Source of the DNA: Myxococcales bacterium
GTDB taxonomy: Bacteria > Myxococcota_A > Bradymonadia > REDH01
Assembly (NCBI GenBank): GCA_020633625.1
Contig: JACKDJ010000009.1
Coordinates: 70,337 to 134,336, forward strand
DNA length: 64,000 nucleotides
Direction: 5' to 3'
Part shown: positions 58,666 to 64,000 of the stretch, piece by piece
Numbering within the stretch: the first letter of the stretch is position 1
Layout of the letters: each line of letters starts with the position of its first letter
Translations under genes and position numbers: made by a program
Notes under the pieces: model-generated
Databases searched by the model: none
What the model saw: only the letters and a program-made list of their open reading frames with translations
What the model was told of the DNA's origin: nothing

Positions 58666-59346
58666 ATGAGCGACTCACACGCCGCGCACGGCCACGCCGA
58701 CGCGCCCGGGAACAACAGCCCGTTCTTCCAACACCACTTCGTGACCATGACGCAGCAGGCGTCGGCCGCGAAGCTTGGAATGTGGCTCTTCCTCGTGCAG
58801 GAGGTCCTGTTCTTCAGCGGCCTCTTCATGTTCTACATCATCTTCCGGTACCTCCACCCGGACACGATGCTATGGGCGTCGGAGCACCTGCTCGACAAGA
58901 CCATGGGCGGCATCAACACCGTCGTGCTCCTGTTCAGCTCCGTCACGATGGCGCTCGCCGTCCGGGCCGGCCAAGTCGGCAACAAGCAGCACCAGGTCAC
59001 GTACCTCGCAATCACGATCGTCTGCGCCTGCATCTTCTTGTGCGTGAAGTACGTCGAGTACTCTCACAAGTTCCACATGGGCGCGCTCCCCGGCCACTTC
59101 TACTCGTATGCCGGCAATATCCCCGGTGAGCCGCAGACCTTCTTTGCGCTCTACTTCTGCCTCACCGGCCTGCACGGAATCCACGTCATCGCCGGCATCA
59201 TCGCGCTGCTCTGGCTCATGAAGCGCTCGGCGCGCGGTGACTTTGGCCCGACGTACTACGCTCCGCTCGAGCTGACCGGCCTCTACTGGCACCTCGTCGA
59301 CCTCGTGTGGATCTTCCTGTTCCCGCTCCTCTACCTCATCCACTGA
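58666..59346 (+). CDS. ctaE: Cytochrome c oxidase subunit III
   Basis: 226 residues with five hydrophobic segments. Typical sequences are QQASAAKLGMWLFLVQEVLF and LTGLHGIHVIAGIIALLW, plus the C-terminal LTGLYWHLVDLVWIFLFPLL. A His-rich N-terminus precedes the first helix. It stabilises the oxidase core. Lies 34 bases after subunit I. Confidence 0.95.
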   Translation: MSDSHAAHGHADAPGNNSPFFQHHFVTMTQQASAAKLGMWLFLVQEVLFFSGLFMFYIIFRYLHPDTMLWASEHLLDKTMGGINTVVLLFSSVTMALAVRAGQVGNKQHQVTYLAITIVCACIFLCVKYVEYSHKFHMGALPGHFYSYAGNIPGEPQTFFALYFCLTGLHGIHVIAGIIALLWLMKRSARGDFGPTYYAPLELTGLYWHLVDLVWIFLFPLLYLIH

Positions 59347-59375
59347 CCGCCAAGCGGCCCACCGGAGCCCATCAC

Positions 59376-59807
59376 ATGGCTGCACACTCCGACCCGCACT
59401 ACGACGGCCTCGGACACCACATCTCGCCAGTCCGCGTGTACTGGCTGGTGTTCGCCGCGCTGCTCGTGTTCACCGGGCTGACCTACGCGGTCTCGTTCGC
59501 CAAGCTCGGACCGGCCTCGCTGCCGGTCGCGATGCTGGTCGCCTGTATCAAGGCGACCCTCGTCTGCACGTTCTTCATGCACCTGAAGTACGACGAGCGC
59601 TTCAACCTGCTCGTCTTCGTCTCGTCGCTGTTCTTCATGGCGGTCTTCTTCGGGTTCACGATGCTCGACGTCGCGTCGCGCGCGCTGGTCGACCCGATCG
59701 AAGGCTACGGCGTCTACGAGCAGTACAACCCGCCGGCCGCGCCGGCCGAAGCCGCTCCGGCCGAGGCCGCCCCCGCCGCAGACGAGGCTCCGGCCGCCGG
59801 CCACTGA
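59376..59807 (+). CDS. ctaF: Cytochrome c oxidase subunit IV (CtaF-like)
   Basis: 143 residues from the ATG at 59376 (cggag upstream). Three transmembrane helices: VYWLVFAALLVFTGLTYAV, LPVAMLVACIKATLVCTFFM and LLVFVSSLFFMAVFFGFTML, with the family string FMHLKYDERFN. A low-complexity C-terminal tail of Ala, Pro and Glu repeats ends the protein. It is the last clear subunit gene of the operon. Confidence 0.88.
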   Translation: MAAHSDPHYDGLGHHISPVRVYWLVFAALLVFTGLTYAVSFAKLGPASLPVAMLVACIKATLVCTFFMHLKYDERFNLLVFVSSLFFMAVFFGFTMLDVASRALVDPIEGYGVYEQYNPPAAPAEAAPAEAAPAADEAPAAGH

Positions 59808-59811
59808 GCCC

Positions 59812-60807
59812 GTGCTCCGCGCCGCCGCCCGCGCGCTGGGTGGCGCCGGGCTGACGATCGGGGTCCTCTGCACCGTCGTCGCCCTCGCCACCGACTACAC
59901 CTGGGTGGCCGAACCGTTCGCCAACGGGCGGCTCCTCGTCGCAATCGCGCTCGCACCCGTGGCGCTGCTCCTGATGGTCGGGCGCAGCTATCTGCGGGGG
60001 CTCATCGCGGTCGCGATCGGGCTCTGGCACGCGGCGCCCCTGATGCTGCTCGAGTCGCAGGCCGCTGACGCGCACCCGGTGCCCGCGGATCCGATCCCGG
60101 TCACCGTCGCGGCGCTAAACCTCCTCGCCGACAACGCCGACGCCGACGCCGTCGTCGCCTGGCTGGCGGGCACCGACGCCGACGTCATCGTCCTCCACGA
60201 GGTCACGCCCACATGGGCGCGGGCGCTCGCCCGACCCGAGCTCGCGCCCTGGCCAAATCGGCTGGTCGAGGCACTCCCAGGGGCTACCGGTATCGCGCTC
60301 CTGTCGCGGACGCCGCTGGCGACGGGCGAGGTCGTCGAGATCGGCACGAACGGGCCTCCGTTCGTCGACGCGACCGTCGGAGTCGGCGGCTGCGGCGTCC
60401 GAGTGCTCGGCGTCCACACGTTTCCCCCGGTGTCGCGGGCGATGCTCGGGGTTCGACAGCGCGTGTACGACGCCGTCGCAGAGCGCGCCGGGCGCGGTCC
60501 CGCACCGGTGGCCGTCGGTGACTGGAACGCGACCCTCTACTCGTCGGCGAACGCCGCGTTCGAGGCCGAGACGGGACTCGTCGACGTCGCGCGCCGGGTG
60601 GGGCGACGGGGAACATGGCTGCCGCTCCTTGGACCGCTCGCGCTCGACTTGGATCGCGCCTTCGTGCCAACGAGCTGGGCCGTAGAGTCGGTAGCTGTCG
60701 GTCCGAATGTCGGGAGCGACCACCTGCCAGTGCTCTACCGACTGCAGGTGCCGCGCGCTGCGTGCGTGCCGCTGCCGTCGGCGCCGGATCCAGCCGCTCC
60801 GGGGTGA
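59812..60807 (+). CDS. Membrane-anchored endonuclease/exonuclease/phosphatase-fold protein
   Basis: 331 residues, GTG start 4 bases after the oxidase genes. Two or three N-terminal hydrophobic segments (to about residue 70) are followed by an EEP domain: ALNLLADNADADAVVAWLAG, VIVLHEVTP (metal Glu), GDWNATLYS and the C-terminal SDHLPVLYRL. Relatives include sphingomyelinases and Mg-dependent phosphodiesterases facing the outside. The catalytic residues look intact. The close spacing to the cta genes suggests co-transcription; the link to respiration is unclear. Confidence 0.82.
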   Translation: MLRAAARALGGAGLTIGVLCTVVALATDYTWVAEPFANGRLLVAIALAPVALLLMVGRSYLRGLIAVAIGLWHAAPLMLLESQAADAHPVPADPIPVTVAALNLLADNADADAVVAWLAGTDADVIVLHEVTPTWARALARPELAPWPNRLVEALPGATGIALLSRTPLATGEVVEIGTNGPPFVDATVGVGGCGVRVLGVHTFPPVSRAMLGVRQRVYDAVAERAGRGPAPVAVGDWNATLYSSANAAFEAETGLVDVARRVGRRGTWLPLLGPLALDLDRAFVPTSWAVESVAVGPNVGSDHLPVLYRLQVPRAACVPLPSAPDPAAPG

Positions 60808-60946
60808 CCGGTGGGTCGATTTCACGCCGTAGGAGCCGACGAACGCTTGACGGCGGCCGACAGCGAACTAGTGTCCGCGCCTGGGCAACAGCGCGCTCCA
60901 GCTGCGTGTTCTGTGGTCGCCCGGGAAGAGTCCGCGCCCACGTGAG

Positions 60947-63775
<2,829 letters not shown>

Positions 63776-63779
63776 CCAC

Positions 63780-63797
63780 AGCTGGGCTAGCCCAGCT
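63780..63797. terminator. Hairpin between convergent sucA and apaG
   Basis: agctgggctagcccagct is a perfect 18-base palindrome 4 bases after the sucA stop and 84 bases before the apaG stop. It can fold from either strand; no T-tract. Confidence 0.5.
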
Positions 63798-63881
63798 CGT
63801 CCCCTCGCGCGACAAGCCGCCGCATCCGACCGCGCTCGGTCCGACAGCGCCCGGCGCTCCGGTTGCGGCGCCGCGATCGGT

Positions 63882-64000
63882 TCAGTTGATCGCGAAGGGC
63901 ATCGCCAGCGAGAACGTCGGGACCCGCGCCTCGAACCGCGTCCCGTCGTCGCGCGCCATCTCATAGCTCCCCGCCATCGTCCCAAACGACGTGTCGAGGG
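63882..64000 (-). CDS. apaG: ApaG-domain protein, C-terminal end (partial)
   Basis: The minus strand from the window edge to a TGA at 63884-63882 reads LDTSFGTMAGSYEMARDD and then TRFEARVPTFSLAMPFAIN. This is the typical ApaG (DUF525) end, with the conserved GTM-G-YEM segment. ApaG is a small fibronectin-type fold protein often near apaH and linked to Co/Mg resistance. The start lies outside the window. Confidence 0.85.
   Translation of the reverse strand, partial: LDTSFGTMAGSYEMARDDGTRFEARVPTFSLAMPFAIN

Overview
This is a dense, high-G+C bacterial chromosome segment holding about fifty protein genes and one tRNA. I found no insertion sequence, prophage, CRISPR array or other island. The gene families point to Myxococcota or a close deltaproteobacterial relative: a PilZ protein of the myxobacterial paralogue type, a DUF6178 protein, a Hanks kinase with a PEGA-like tail, several Asp/Cys-rich lipoproteins with repeats, an ActA-F quinol oxidoreductase feeding a caa3 oxidase, and a near match to the Myxococcus LexA box in front of recA. 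I could not run a search, so this placement is inferred.

Layout. 1-8 kb: the end of nusB, a small lipoprotein gene, a frameshifted lipoprotein gene with 99-bp tandem repeats, an L,D-transpeptidase and a membrane Ser/Thr kinase. 8-14 kb: glpX, a stand-alone sigma region 4 protein, purH-purD and a di-haem DUF1111 lipoprotein. 14-22 kb: a minus-strand row of PilZ protein, beta-barrel protein, pilT, recA, thpR-like and cinA, then divergent rpsT, holA and a small membrane protein. 22-35 kb: pilD with a histidine kinase, a convergent NtrC-type regulator, and pilMNOPQ running by overlap into aroK-aroB and a lipoprotein. 35-42.5 kb: a DUF6178 protein, an MFS transporter, a large Cys-rich alpha/beta-hydrolase lipoprotein, tRNA-Leu(UAA) and an Asp/Thr-rich lipoprotein. 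42.9-46.4 kb: dnaE. 46.9-59.8 kb: one long respiratory operon, actABCDEF, an unknown single-span protein, a Sco protein and the four caa3 subunits. 59.8-64 kb: a membrane-anchored EEP-fold protein, sucA, and the end of apaG on the other strand.

How the genes fit together. PilT, PilD, PilM-Q and the PilZ protein form part of a type IVa pilus system; pilA, pilB and pilC are not in the window. The act-cta block encodes electron transfer from quinol through alternative complex III to an A2-type caa3 oxygen reductase, with its copper chaperone. SucA supplies reducing power from the TCA cycle. The rest is core nucleotide, replication and repair metabolism plus secreted lipoproteins of unknown function.

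No clear new multi-gene system is visible. The points most worth a second look are the degenerate ThpR, the nested inverted repeat between recA and pilT, the recA LexA-like palindrome, the orphan sigma region 4 protein, the coiled-coil insertion in PilQ, the frameshift in the repeat lipoprotein gene, and the unknown protein inside the respiratory operon.
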